Made by a program: the position numbers and the translations under genes. Positions 19,430 to 28,992 of a stretch of DNA of 64,000 nt are shown in pieces. The DNA comes from Desulfarculus sp. (lineage in GTDB: Bacteria; Desulfobacterota; Desulfarculia; Desulfarculales; Desulfarculaceae): contig JACRDC010000075.1 in the NCBI GenBank assembly GCA_016218705.1, positions 1-64,000 of the forward strand, read 5' to 3'. The notes under the pieces were generated by a model. That model made no database searches and was not told the origin of the DNA. It worked only from the letters and a program-made list of their open reading frames with translations. Positions within the stretch are counted from its first letter, which is position 1; every line of letters begins with the position of its first letter.

Positions 19430-19873
19430 ATGATCCTGGTCTCGGCCTGCCTGCTGGGCCAAGCCACCCGCTACGACGGCCGGGTGCTGGCCGTGCCGTC
19501 CTGGCTGGCCCAATTGCCCTCAAATGACGTGCTGGCCCTGTGCCCGGAGGTGCTGGGCGGGCTGACCGTGCCCCGGCCGCCGGCGCGCATCGTGGATGCC
19601 AACCCTGGCCGCGAGGGCCTGGACGTGCTGGCCGGACGCGCCCGGGTGCTGACCATGGAGGGCCTGGACGTAAGCGCCGCCTTCATCGCCGGCGCCCAGG
19701 CGGTGCTGGAACGCGCACTGGCCGCTGGCGTCACCCGGGCCTATCTCAAGGACCGCTCGCCCTCTTGCGCTCATGACCCCCTGGGGCGCAACCCCCGGCC
19801 CGGCCCGGCCCAGGGGGTGCTCACGGCCCTGCTCTTGGCCCGGGGCATGGAGGTGGTGGAGGTCCGCGTCTAG
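19430..19873 (+). CDS. DUF523 family protein
   Basis: MILVSACLLGQATRYDG..., CPEVLGGLTVPRPPARI, AYLKDRSPSC. Confidence 0.85.
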   Translation: MILVSACLLGQATRYDGRVLAVPSWLAQLPSNDVLALCPEVLGGLTVPRPPARIVDANPGREGLDVLAGRARVLTMEGLDVSAAFIAGAQAVLERALAAGVTRAYLKDRSPSCAHDPLGRNPRPGPAQGVLTALLLARGMEVVEVRV

Positions 19874-19976
19874 GGGTGTGCCGGAGAAAGCCATCCCTTG
19901 CCCGCCATCCCGCATTGACAGCCGGCCCGGCCAGCGGTACAAGCAATCCAGATTATCCCAGCCCCACGGGAGCCTT

Positions 19977-21080
19977 ATGCCTTTCGACCGCAGCCAGACC
20001 CGCCGCATCCACATAGGCCAGGTGCCCATCGGCGGTGGCGCGCCGGTGATTGTGCAGTCCATGACCAGCACCGACACCCGCGACGCGGCGGCCACGCTGG
20101 CCCAGATAGAACGCCTGGCCGTGGCCGGCTGCGAGGTGGTGCGCTGCGCCGTGCCCGACCTGGAGGCGGCCCTGGCCTTCAAGCAGATAACCGCCTCGAG
20201 CCCCCTGCCGGTCATCGCCGACATCCACTTTGACGCCGCGCTCGCCGTGGCGGCCGTGGAAAACGGCGCCGCTAGCCTGCGCATCAACCCCGGCAACATC
20301 GGGGGCGATGCCGCCGTGCGCCGGGTGGTGGAGGCCGCCAAGACGCACGGCGTGCCCATCCGCGTGGGGGCCAACTCCGGCTCCCTGCCCAAGGATTTGC
20401 TGGCCGCCCACGGCGGCCCCACCCCGGCGGCCATCGTGCAGGCCGCCTTGCGTCAGGCCCGCCTGCTGGAGGACCTGGGCTTCGGCCAGATCAAGGTGAG
20501 CCTCAAGTCCAGCAGCGTGCTTGACACCATCGCCGCCTACCGGCTTTTCGCCCAACAGTGCGGCTACCCCCTGCACCTGGGCGTCACCGAGGCCGGCGGG
20601 CTCCTGGCCGGCACCGTGAAAAGCTCCGTGGGCATCGGCGCGCTACTCTTGGAGGGCCTGGGTGACACCCTGCGCGTGAGCCTCACCGCCGACCCGGTGC
20701 GCGAGGTGGAGGTGGCCTGGCACCTGCTCAGGGCCTGCGGCCTCAGGCAGCGCGGCGTGGAGATCATCTCCTGCCCTACCTGCGGCCGCACCGAGATCGA
20801 GCTGATACCGCTCCTGGAGGCCGCCGAAAAGGAGCTGGCCAGGGTCAAGGCCCCGCTGACCGTGGCCATCATGGGCTGCGTGGTCAACGGACCCGGCGAG
20901 GCGGCCCACGCCGATGTGGGCCTGGCGGGCGGGCGCGGCCAGGGGGTCATCTTCGCCAAGGGCCAGGTGGTCAAGAAGGTGGCCGAGGCTGATTTGCTGG
21001 CCGCGCTGATGGAAGAGGTCAGGAAGGTGGAAGCCCAGTGGGCCGCCGAGGGCTCGGCTGGTTCAGGGAATACAATATAG
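19977..21080 (+). CDS. ispG: 4-hydroxy-3-methylbut-2-en-1-yl diphosphate synthase
   Basis: VIVQSMTSTDTRDAAATLAQI, ADIHFDAALAV, LRINPGNIG, SCPTCGRTEIEL, MGCVVNGPGEA. Confidence 0.96.
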   Translation: MPFDRSQTRRIHIGQVPIGGGAPVIVQSMTSTDTRDAAATLAQIERLAVAGCEVVRCAVPDLEAALAFKQITASSPLPVIADIHFDAALAVAAVENGAASLRINPGNIGGDAAVRRVVEAAKTHGVPIRVGANSGSLPKDLLAAHGGPTPAAIVQAALRQARLLEDLGFGQIKVSLKSSSVLDTIAAYRLFAQQCGYPLHLGVTEAGGLLAGTVKSSVGIGALLLEGLGDTLRVSLTADPVREVEVAWHLLRACGLRQRGVEIISCPTCGRTEIELIPLLEAAEKELARVKAPLTVAIMGCVVNGPGEAAHADVGLAGGRGQGVIFAKGQVVKKVAEADLLAALMEEVRKVEAQWAAEGSAGSGNTI

Positions 21081-21087
21081 AGAAGGT

Positions 21088-21194
21088 GTCATTGCGAGGA
21101 GCGAAGCGACGTGGCAATCTTCCGTTTCGTTCTTATGCGCAACCACATGAGGAAAGAGCGAAACGGAAGATTGCTTCGCGGCGCTCGCAATGAC
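21088..21194. repeat. Inverted pair of gtcattgcgag-type REP-like elements
   Basis: gtcattgcgaggagcgaagcgacgtggcaatct (21088-21120) and inverted agattgcttcgcggcgctcgcaatgac (21168-21194); internal tccgtttcg/cgaaacgga arms. Confidence 0.85.
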
Positions 21195-21291
21195 GGCTTT
21201 TTTCTGATTGCATGATGCGAACCAGGCTGGTGATCTTGGGCCAAGCCAGCTCACACATAGTTTGAACTTTATTGGATGATAAGGACCAAAC

Positions 21292-23010
21292 ATGCTTTTC
21301 TCCCGCACCCTCATCCCCACCCTCAAGGAAACCCCCGCCGAGGCCGAGGTCATCTCCCATCAGCTCATGCTGCGCGCCGGCTTCATACGCAAGCTGGCCG
21401 CCGGCATCTACACCTGGCTGCCTCTGGGCTATCGTGTCTTGCGCAAGGTGGAGGCCATCGTGCGCCAGGAGATGGACAAGGCCGGGGCCCAGGAGATGCT
21501 CATGCCCGGGGTGCAGCCGGCCGAGTTGTGGCAGGAGTCGGGGCGCTGGGAGCACTACGGCAAGGAGCTTCTTCGCTTCATGGACCGCCACGACCACGGC
21601 TTCTGCCTGGCCCCCACCCACGAGGAGGTCATCACCGACCTGGTGCGCCGCGAGGTGCGCTCCTACCGGGACATGCCTCTTAATCTCTACCAGGTGCAGA
21701 CCAAGTTCCGCGACGAGATACGCCCGCGATTCGGCATCATGCGCGCCCGCGAGTTCCTGATGAAGGACGCCTACTCCTTTGACGTGGACGAGGAAACCAG
21801 CGCCGAGAGCTACCGCCAGATGCACGCCGCCTATCGCGCCGTGTTTGACCGCCTGGGCCTGCGCTATAGGGCCGTGGAGGCCGACACCGGCAGCATCGGC
21901 GGCTCCTTCAGCCACGAGTTCATGGTGCTGGCCGCCACGGGAGAGGACGACATCGCCAGTTGCACGGCTTGCGACTACGGCGCCAACGTGGAGAAGGCCG
22001 AGGTGGTGTTGCCCCCCGGAGAGCCCGCCCAGCCCGGCCAGGCGGTGGCCTCGGTGGCCACGCCAGGGACTCATACCGTGGAGGCGGTAGCCAAATTCCT
22101 GGGGGTGGAAGCCCGGGCGGTGGCCAAGACGCTCATCTACCTGGCCGACGGCCAGCCCGTGGCGGCGTGCGTGCGCGGCGACCGCGAGCTCAACGAGATC
22201 AAGTTCAAGAACCTGCTCAATGCCAACGAGGTGTTCCTGGCCAGCCCGGAGGTGATCGCCCAGGTCACCGGCGGACCCCTGGGTTTCTCCGGGCCGCTGG
22301 GGCTCAAGATACCCATCTGGGCCGACCAGGAGCTTTACCGCGAGGCCGCGCTGGTGGTGGGCGCCAACCAGGCCGACACCCACCTGACCGGCCTGCACCT
22401 GGGGCGCGACGTGCCCGCCGCTCGCCAGGCCGACCTGCGCTCGGTGGTGGTCGGCGACCCCTGCCCCCGCTGCGCCGGTGGCACCATCAACCTGGACCGG
22501 GGCATCGAGGTGGGGCACATCTTCCGCCTGGGCACCAAGTACAGCCAGGCCCTGGGCGCCAACTACCTGGACGCCGAGGGCAACTCCAAGCCCATCGTCA
22601 TGGGCTGCTACGGCATCGGGGTCAGCCGCATCGTGGCCGCGGCCATCGAGCAGGGCAACGACTCGAACGGTATCATCTTGCCCCTGGCCATCGCGCCGTT
22701 TTCGGTGGCGGTGCTGCCCATGAGCACCAGCGGCCAGGCCTGGGACGAGGGCCAGCGTCTGTACCAGGAGCTGCGGGCCGCCGGTGTGGACGTGCTCCTG
22801 GACGACCGCGACCTGCGCCCCGGCGTCAAGTTCAAGGACGGCGACCTCTTGGGCATCCCCTACCGCCTGGTGGTGGGCGAGAAGGGGCTCAAGAACGGCC
22901 AGGTGGAGCTGAAGCACCGTGCCTCGGGCCAGGTGGAGATGCTACCATTGAACGAGGCGGTGGCCGCCGTTACGCGCCTGGTGCGCGAGGGCGGCGGACA
23001 GAGCCTCTAG
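21292..23010 (+). CDS. proS: Prolyl-tRNA synthetase (bacterial type with insertion domain)
   Basis: [89 protein letters not shown]. Confidence 0.97.
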   Translation: MLFSRTLIPTLKETPAEAEVISHQLMLRAGFIRKLAAGIYTWLPLGYRVLRKVEAIVRQEMDKAGAQEMLMPGVQPAELWQESGRWEHYGKELLRFMDRHDHGFCLAPTHEEVITDLVRREVRSYRDMPLNLYQVQTKFRDEIRPRFGIMRAREFLMKDAYSFDVDEETSAESYRQMHAAYRAVFDRLGLRYRAVEADTGSIGGSFSHEFMVLAATGEDDIASCTACDYGANVEKAEVVLPPGEPAQPGQAVASVATPGTHTVEAVAKFLGVEARAVAKTLIYLADGQPVAACVRGDRELNEIKFKNLLNANEVFLASPEVIAQVTGGPLGFSGPLGLKIPIWADQELYREAALVVGANQADTHLTGLHLGRDVPAARQADLRSVVVGDPCPRCAGGTINLDRGIEVGHIFRLGTKYSQALGANYLDAEGNSKPIVMGCYGIGVSRIVAAAIEQGNDSNGIILPLAIAPFSVAVLPMSTSGQAWDEGQRLYQELRAAGVDVLLDDRDLRPGVKFKDGDLLGIPYRLVVGEKGLKNGQVELKHRASGQVEMLPLNEAVAAVTRLVREGGGQSL

Positions 23011-23036
23011 GGTAAGGGACCGGAAAGGGGGGCTTA

Positions 23037-23585
23037 ATGGACCGGGCGTTGTTGGTCATAGACGTGCAGAACGAGTATTTCAGCGGGCTGATGCCGGTGA
23101 CGCATCCGGCTGGCAGCCTGGAGAACATCCTGCGGGCCATGGACGCCGCCCAGGCCCATGGGGTGCCCGTGGTGGTGGTGCAGCACGCCACCCCCGCCGG
23201 CTCGCCGGTCTTCGCTTTAGGCTCGCCGGGCTGGGAGCTGCACCCCGAGGTGGCCCGCCGTCCCCATGACCTGCTATTGGCCAAGCACCTGCCCGGCGCC
23301 TTCACCGGCACCGGCCTGGAGGACTGGCTCAAACAGCGCGGCGTCAAGACCGTGGCCATCAGCGGCTACATGACCCAGATGTGCTGCGACACCACCGCCC
23401 GCCAGGCCTTCCACCGGGGCCTGGCGGTGGAGTTTCTACGCGACGCCACCGGCACCCTGGCCATCAAGAACCAGGCCGGCTCCGTCACCGCCGAGGAGCT
23501 GCACCGGGCCATTCTGGTGACCCAGGCCATGCGTTTCAGCCAGGTCATCAGCACCGCTGGGTGGATCAAGAAACTGCAACCCTAA
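23037..23585 (+). CDS. Cysteine hydrolase (isochorismatase-like)
   Basis: [31 protein letters not shown]. Confidence 0.9.
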   Translation: MDRALLVIDVQNEYFSGLMPVTHPAGSLENILRAMDAAQAHGVPVVVVQHATPAGSPVFALGSPGWELHPEVARRPHDLLLAKHLPGAFTGTGLEDWLKQRGVKTVAISGYMTQMCCDTTARQAFHRGLAVEFLRDATGTLAIKNQAGSVTAEELHRAILVTQAMRFSQVISTAGWIKKLQP

Positions 23586-23616
23586 GCCGCGGAAGCCGAG
23601 GCCTTTTATAGCGCCC

Positions 23617-25755
23617 ATGCAGCGCATCAACGAGATCATAGACGCGGTCAAGGAGTACAACCCCGGGGCTGACGTGGGCGCCATCATGAAGGCCTACGTC
23701 TTTTCGGCCAAGGTGCACGCCGGCCAACTGCGCAAGTCCGGCGAGCCCTACCTGAGCCACCCCCTGGCCGTGTCCGCGCTGATGGCCGAGATGCACCTGG
23801 ACGTGGCAAGCATCTGCGCGGCCCTGCTGCACGACACCGTGGAGGATACCAGCGCCACCCATGAGCAGATAACCCAGCTCCTGGGGCCGGAGGTGGCCGC
23901 CCTGGTGGACGGCGTGACCAAGATCAACCTGCTGGCCGCCACCTCCCAGACCGCCCGCCAGGCCGAGAGCCTGCGCAAGATGATCCTGGCCATGGCCAGC
24001 GACATACGGGTGCTTCTGATCAAGCTGGCCGACCGCCTGCACAACATGCGCACCCTGGGCTTCATGCCCCCCGAGAAGCAGCGCACCGTGGCCCTGGAGA
24101 CCCGCGACATCTACGCCCCCATGGCCCACCGCCTGGGCATACGCCGCTGGCAGGCCGAGCTGGAGGACCTGGCTTTCTTTTACCTGGAGCCCCAGGTATA
24201 CCAGCAGATCAACGAAGGCGTGGCCACCCGCAAGAACGAGCGCCAGGCCTTCATCGCCACGGTCAAGGACAACATCAAACAGGCCATGACCGAGCACGGC
24301 ATCGAGTGCGCGGTCAGCGGGCGGCCCAAGCACTTTTTCAGCATCTACCAGAAGATGCTGCGCCGCAACGTGGGCATTGACGACCTGTACGACCTCATCG
24401 CCTTCCGGGTCATCGTGCCCACGGTCAAGGACTGCTACGACGCCCTGGGGGTGATCCACAACCTGTGGAAGCCCATCCCGGGGCGCTTCCGCGACTACAT
24501 CGGCATGCCCAAGCCCAACATGTACCAGTCCCTGCACACCTCGGTGGTGGGGCCCATGGGCCAGCGCATGGAGGTGCAGATTCGCACCGAGGAGATGCAC
24601 CGCATCGCCGAGGAGGGCATCGCCGCCCACTGGCAGTACAAGGAGCAGGGCGGCGGCGACGAGGCCGAGGAGAAGCGCTTCTCCTGGCTTCGGCGCTTGC
24701 TGGAGTGGCAGCGCGACATGGAGGACCCCTCGGAGTTTCTGCACTCCCTGCGCATGGACCTCTACCCCGAGGAGATCTTCGTCTTCACCCCCACCGGCGA
24801 GGTCAAGGAGCTGCCCCGGGGGGCCACGCCGGTGGACTTCGCCTACGCCATCCACACCGAGGTGGGCAACAAGTGCGTGGGCGCCAAGGTCAACGGCCGC
24901 ATGGTGCCCCTGCGCCACGAACTGGCCACCGGCGATCAGGTGGAGATCATTACCCAGTCCAACCATGTGCCCAGCAAGGACTGGCTCAAGTTCGTGGTCT
25001 CTAGCCGGGCGCGCTCCAAGGTGCGGTCCTTTGTGCGCGAGTCCGAGCGCAGCCGGGCCGTGAGCCTGGGCAAGGAGCTATTGGACCGCGAGCTGCGCAA
25101 GCAGAACCTGACGCTGAACCAGATGCTGCGCGAGGGCAAGCTGGAGCCGGTGCTGGCTGATTTTTCCTTCAAGGACTCAGACCATCTGCTGGCGGCCATC
25201 TCCTACGGCAAGATCAGCCCCCGCCAGGTGGTAAACCGCGTGGCTCCCCGGCCCGAGAAGGAGGAACGCAAGCCGGGGCTTTTGGCCCGCTCCCTGGAGC
25301 GCCTGCGCAAAAAGCCCCACGAAGGTATCAAGGTCAAGGGCGTGGACGATGTGCTGGTACGCTTCGCCAAGTGCTGCAACCCCCTGCCCGGCGACGCCAT
25401 TGGCGGCTATATCACCCGGGGCCGGGGGGTGAGCGTGCACGAGGCGGGCTGCCCCCACCTGGCCCGGGTGGAGCCCGAGCGGCGGGTGGAGGTGGAGTGG
25501 GACGTGCCCGAGGACCAGGTGCGTCCGGTGCGCATCCGCGTGGAAAGCGGCGACCGGGCCGGGGTGCTGGCCGATCTGGCCGGAGCGCTCAAGGTGCGCG
25601 ACATCAACATCCTGGAGGCTGAGGTGCGGGTGGAGGATCACAAGGGCCTGGCCACCTTCCTTATCCAGGTGCACAGCGCCGAGCAGCTACGCCAGGTGGT
25701 GGCCGAGCTGAAGAAGGTCAAGGGCGTGCACTCGGTGCAGCGCCTGGGCCTGTGA
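23617..25755 (+). CDS. Bifunctional (p)ppGpp synthetase/hydrolase (RelA/SpoT)
   Basis: HD hydrolase domain (SHPLAVSALMAEMHLDVASICAALLHDTVEDT), synthetase domain (RVIVPTVKDCYDALGVIH, YQSLHTSV), TGS and ACT regions. Confidence 0.95.
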   Translation: MQRINEIIDAVKEYNPGADVGAIMKAYVFSAKVHAGQLRKSGEPYLSHPLAVSALMAEMHLDVASICAALLHDTVEDTSATHEQITQLLGPEVAALVDGVTKINLLAATSQTARQAESLRKMILAMASDIRVLLIKLADRLHNMRTLGFMPPEKQRTVALETRDIYAPMAHRLGIRRWQAELEDLAFFYLEPQVYQQINEGVATRKNERQAFIATVKDNIKQAMTEHGIECAVSGRPKHFFSIYQKMLRRNVGIDDLYDLIAFRVIVPTVKDCYDALGVIHNLWKPIPGRFRDYIGMPKPNMYQSLHTSVVGPMGQRMEVQIRTEEMHRIAEEGIAAHWQYKEQGGGDEAEEKRFSWLRRLLEWQRDMEDPSEFLHSLRMDLYPEEIFVFTPTGEVKELPRGATPVDFAYAIHTEVGNKCVGAKVNGRMVPLRHELATGDQVEIITQSNHVPSKDWLKFVVSSRARSKVRSFVRESERSRAVSLGKELLDRELRKQNLTLNQMLREGKLEPVLADFSFKDSDHLLAAISYGKISPRQVVNRVAPRPEKEERKPGLLARSLERLRKKPHEGIKVKGVDDVLVRFAKCCNPLPGDAIGGYITRGRGVSVHEAGCPHLARVEPERRVEVEWDVPEDQVRPVRIRVESGDRAGVLADLAGALKVRDINILEAEVRVEDHKGLATFLIQVHSAEQLRQVVAELKKVKGVHSVQRLGL

Positions 25756-25827
25756 GAAGATAGCCGCCAGGCCCCTTCCGTCATACTCCCCAACGCCCCA
25801 TGGTTACTGGCCATGCGCCAGGCGGGC

Positions 25828-27015
25828 TCAACAGACCTTTTCCCGTGCTCTCAGCCCGGCCACTCCCGCGAAGACCAGAGCCATCAGGGCCATGACCAGG
25901 GCCGCCAGCCAGAAGGCGGTGGACAGGCCCAGCCAAACGGCGGCGATGCCGCCCAGCAGCGGCCCGGAAGTGTGCCCCAGGTCCATGATGGAGCCCAGCA
26001 GGCCCATGGCCGAGCCCCGGCCTTTGCCGTGGCACTGGTCGGCGATGAAGGCCGCCGAGGCCGAGGTGACCACCGACAGGCTCAGCCCGAACATTACGCT
26101 CATGGCCAGCAGGCCCCAGAAGGATTGCAGCCAGGGGTAGAGGCCCAGGCAGGCCGCGCCCAGCAAGAGGCCGGCGAAAACCTGCGGCGGCCGGCCGTGA
26201 CGGTCGGAGAAGCGGCCCAGCAGAGGTTTGCTCAAGGCCAGGGTAATGACCTGGGCCGAGAGGAACACCCCCACCTCTCCTGGTCCCAGGCCCAGGCCGA
26301 TGGCGTAGAGGGGCAGGAAGACCTCGAAGGTGCCGTAGGCAAACAGCACCGCCGCTTCGGCCAGGCTGGTGATGACGATGACGCGGTTGGCCATGACCAG
26401 ACGGAAGGCGGCCCAGGTATCCGGCCAGGACTGGGCGGCGGCGTGCCTTTGCCCGGCGCGCGGCAGCCGCCAGGCCAGGAGCAGGGTCAGGACCCCGGCC
26501 AGGCCGCAGACCAGGTACACGGCGTTGAAGCCGGCTCCGGGGTCGGTGGCCAGGGCCGCCAGGATGGCGCCGCCGCTGATGGGCGCCACGAAGCGTCCCA
26601 GCAGGGTGGCCGTGGAGAACCAGCCGATCTTCTCGCCCCGCGCGCCTTCATGCAAATCGGCCACGAGGGCCATGGCCACGGGAATGAAGATGGCCGTGGC
26701 CAGTCCGTGGTACAGGCGCACCAGCATGAGCTGCCATATCTGGGTCACCGCCAGATAGAGAAAGGGCGCGCTGGCGAAGACCAGGGCCGAGAAGAGCAGC
26801 ATGCGCCGCCGGCCCAGGCGGTCAGAGAGCAGGCCGGCCGGCAGGCTGATGGCCACGCCGCTGAAGGCCGAGACCGCCGCCACCAGGCCCACGCCGGCCG
26901 GGTCGGCGCCCAGGTGGGTGGCGAAAAGGGGCAGCACCGGGCTTTTGGAGATGGTGGAGCTGAAGATGGCCAACAGCCCGGCGCCGCACAGCAGCAGGAA
27001 GGGGCTGAGGTTCAT
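25828..27015 (-). CDS. MFS transporter
   Basis: ~12 TM pattern; LPAGLLSDRLGRRRMLLFSALVF. Confidence 0.88.
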   Translation of the reverse strand: MNLSPFLLLCGAGLLAIFSSTISKSPVLPLFATHLGADPAGVGLVAAVSAFSGVAISLPAGLLSDRLGRRRMLLFSALVFASAPFLYLAVTQIWQLMLVRLYHGLATAIFIPVAMALVADLHEGARGEKIGWFSTATLLGRFVAPISGGAILAALATDPGAGFNAVYLVCGLAGVLTLLLAWRLPRAGQRHAAAQSWPDTWAAFRLVMANRVIVITSLAEAAVLFAYGTFEVFLPLYAIGLGLGPGEVGVFLSAQVITLALSKPLLGRFSDRHGRPPQVFAGLLLGAACLGLYPWLQSFWGLLAMSVMFGLSLSVVTSASAAFIADQCHGKGRGSAMGLLGSIMDLGHTSGPLLGGIAAVWLGLSTAFWLAALVMALMALVFAGVAGLRAREKVC

Positions 27016-27017
27016 CG

Positions 27018-27563
27018 TCAGGCCGTCGGCCCCTGTATCTCGGCGTGGTAGCCCAGGTAGCGCTCCAGGGTGATCTGGTTCTTGCCGTAGCGCGGGTAGG
27101 CGCGCAGTATCTCCTCGAAACGCTCCTCGGCCTCGGCCTCGCTTTGCACGATGCCCGCCGGATCGCTGATGATGTCCACCAGGCGGTCAGCGTAGATGAT
27201 GACGCGCTCCTCCAGCCGATGCAGGGTGTAGTCCTTCACTGGCAGGCCCAGCTCGACGGCCTCCGGCGCGGTGAGCCCGCCCCGGATGTGCTTCTCCATC
27301 ACCAGGCAGACCTCCTCGGGCAGGCCCAGCCTGCGCCCCAGTTCGGCGCCCAGGCGGCCGTGGGGGATGTCGTGGGTCTGGGTCTTGCCCAGGTCGTGCA
27401 AGAGCGCCCCCCGGGCCACCAGGTCCAGGTCCAGATCCTTGCCGGTGCGCCGGGCTATCTCCAGGGCCTTCTCGGCCACCTTGATGGAGTGGGCCAGGTC
27501 CTCCTCGTTCATGCCCTGGCTCTCGAGCAGGGCCACGTCTTCCTTGCGTATGAGCTTGTCCAT
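27018..27563 (-). CDS. HD-domain phosphohydrolase (TIGR00295-like)
   Basis: HSIKVAEKALEIARR...ARGALLHDLGKTQTHDIPHGRLGAELGRRLGL. Confidence 0.85.
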   Translation of the reverse strand: MDKLIRKEDVALLESQGMNEEDLAHSIKVAEKALEIARRTGKDLDLDLVARGALLHDLGKTQTHDIPHGRLGAELGRRLGLPEEVCLVMEKHIRGGLTAPEAVELGLPVKDYTLHRLEERVIIYADRLVDIISDPAGIVQSEAEAEERFEEILRAYPRYGKNQITLERYLGYHAEIQGPTA

Positions 27564-27574
27564 GTCGGCATCCT

Positions 27575-27859
27575 TTACTTGAGGCCCAACTGGACCAAGG
27601 CGGCGTTCACGGCTTCCGGCCCCTCGGGCAGGGCGTGGCCGATCTTGGCCCTCAGGTCGTCCAGCAGGTGCCACAGCAATTCCTGGCCAGCCCCGGCCCC
27701 GAAGAGCGCCTCGGCCTCCTGGGATAGGGCCAGCACCCGGGTCAGGTCATGGCGGGCGGCCTTGTGGGCCGGGTCGTTGTCAATCCACTCGTGCAGGGCG
27801 CGGCAGTCCTGACCGGTCCGCTGCTGGCTGCTCAGGCAATGCTTGGGTACGGGAGGCAT
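27575..27859 (-). CDS. Hypothetical protein
   Basis: 94-aa ORF in the gap between neighbouring genes on the same strand; no recognisable family. Confidence 0.5.
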   Translation of the reverse strand: MPPVPKHCLSSQQRTGQDCRALHEWIDNDPAHKAARHDLTRVLALSQEAEALFGAGAGQELLWHLLDDLRAKIGHALPEGPEAVNAALVQLGLK

Positions 27860-27880
27860 GGGGTGCTCCTTTTGTTGTTG

Positions 27881-28861
27881 TCAGGTCAGCGAGGCGTAGA
27901 GCATTTCCAAGACATTCATGCCCTTTTCCAGGGCCTCCTGATCGTCTTGGGCCGTGCGCAATACCCCGCGAAGTATCTCCTCGGTGCCCCGGGCCTGGGG
28001 GGCGTTGAACTTGCCGTCGCGCAGGTCCATCTCGTGCACGATGCCAGCCAGGCGCCGCAAGGCCTTGTCCTTGAGGCCGAAGGCCTTGATGAGCACCTCG
28101 AAGCTGCACCAGTCGCCCAGGTGGCTGAACTCCCCGCCCTGCCTGTCGAAGCCCACGGCCCCCGGCGGCAGGGGCTGGTCCTGGGCGGTGAAGCCGAAGC
28201 GGGCCTGGGGGTCTATGAAGCGCCTTATCAGCCAGGCCGAGGCCATGCGGTCCACGAAGGGCCGGGGCCGCGTGACCCACAGGCGGCCTTGGTATTCCTG
28301 GCGGCGCCGAGAGGTGACCGTGGGGCGGACCGGTTTGGCGCTCTCGCTTGCTCCCTTGGTCTTCAGGGCGGCCAGGCGCTCCTCCAGGCTGGTCAGGACC
28401 TGGGCCAGCTCGGCGCCCTGGGCGGCGCCGAAGAAGTCCACCTCCGACAGCTCGCGATGCTGCTCGCGCAGGCGCCGCACTTGGCCGGCCAGCCGCTTGA
28501 GCGCCTCCTGGTCCAGACGCTCCGGCGGGGCGGAGAGCGCCCTCTGCAGGGCCTCCATCTCTGGTTGCAAGGCCCGGTAGGCTTGGCCCCGGGCCTGATT
28601 GAACAGGGCCACCAGGTCAGGGGAAGCCAGGGTGGCCGTGCGCGGCACGCTGACGAAATCAGCCTGGCCGCCCAGGGTTTCGATCTCCTGGGTCAGCCAG
28701 GTCAAGAGCTCATGGTGCTCCTCGCCGTGGGGCAGCAGGTAGACCGAGCCCTTGAGGTGCAAGGCGCCGGCCCGGGCCAGCCGCCGCCAGACTTTCATGC
28801 GCGCGGCCACCGGCTTGGCCGGAAGGGTGTGGAAGAACAACAGCCAGGAATGGGTGCCCAC
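27881..28861 (-). CDS. ChrB-like chromate-resistance family protein
   Basis: THSWLLFFHTLPAKPVAARMKVWRRLARAGALHLKGSVYLLP...ASAWLIRRFIDPQARFGF; GTG start proposed. Confidence 0.78.
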   Translation of the reverse strand: MGTHSWLLFFHTLPAKPVAARMKVWRRLARAGALHLKGSVYLLPHGEEHHELLTWLTQEIETLGGQADFVSVPRTATLASPDLVALFNQARGQAYRALQPEMEALQRALSAPPERLDQEALKRLAGQVRRLREQHRELSEVDFFGAAQGAELAQVLTSLEERLAALKTKGASESAKPVRPTVTSRRRQEYQGRLWVTRPRPFVDRMASAWLIRRFIDPQARFGFTAQDQPLPPGAVGFDRQGGEFSHLGDWCSFEVLIKAFGLKDKALRRLAGIVHEMDLRDGKFNAPQARGTEEILRGVLRTAQDDQEALEKGMNVLEMLYASLT

Positions 28862-28992
28862 GGTCAACCTCGTAACAGTTGCTATTAATGTAGCACCTGT
28901 TACATAGGCTGTCAAGGGTGGCCGGCCTGGCCCCGGAAAAAGCCGGCCCAGGCATCAACCTTGCCAGACAACTTGCGTAATTATATTGAGAT

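Noticed and set aside
25781-26035. Minus-strand ORF 25781..26035 as a separate gene
   Set aside because: Out-of-frame overlap with the MFS transporter coding region.
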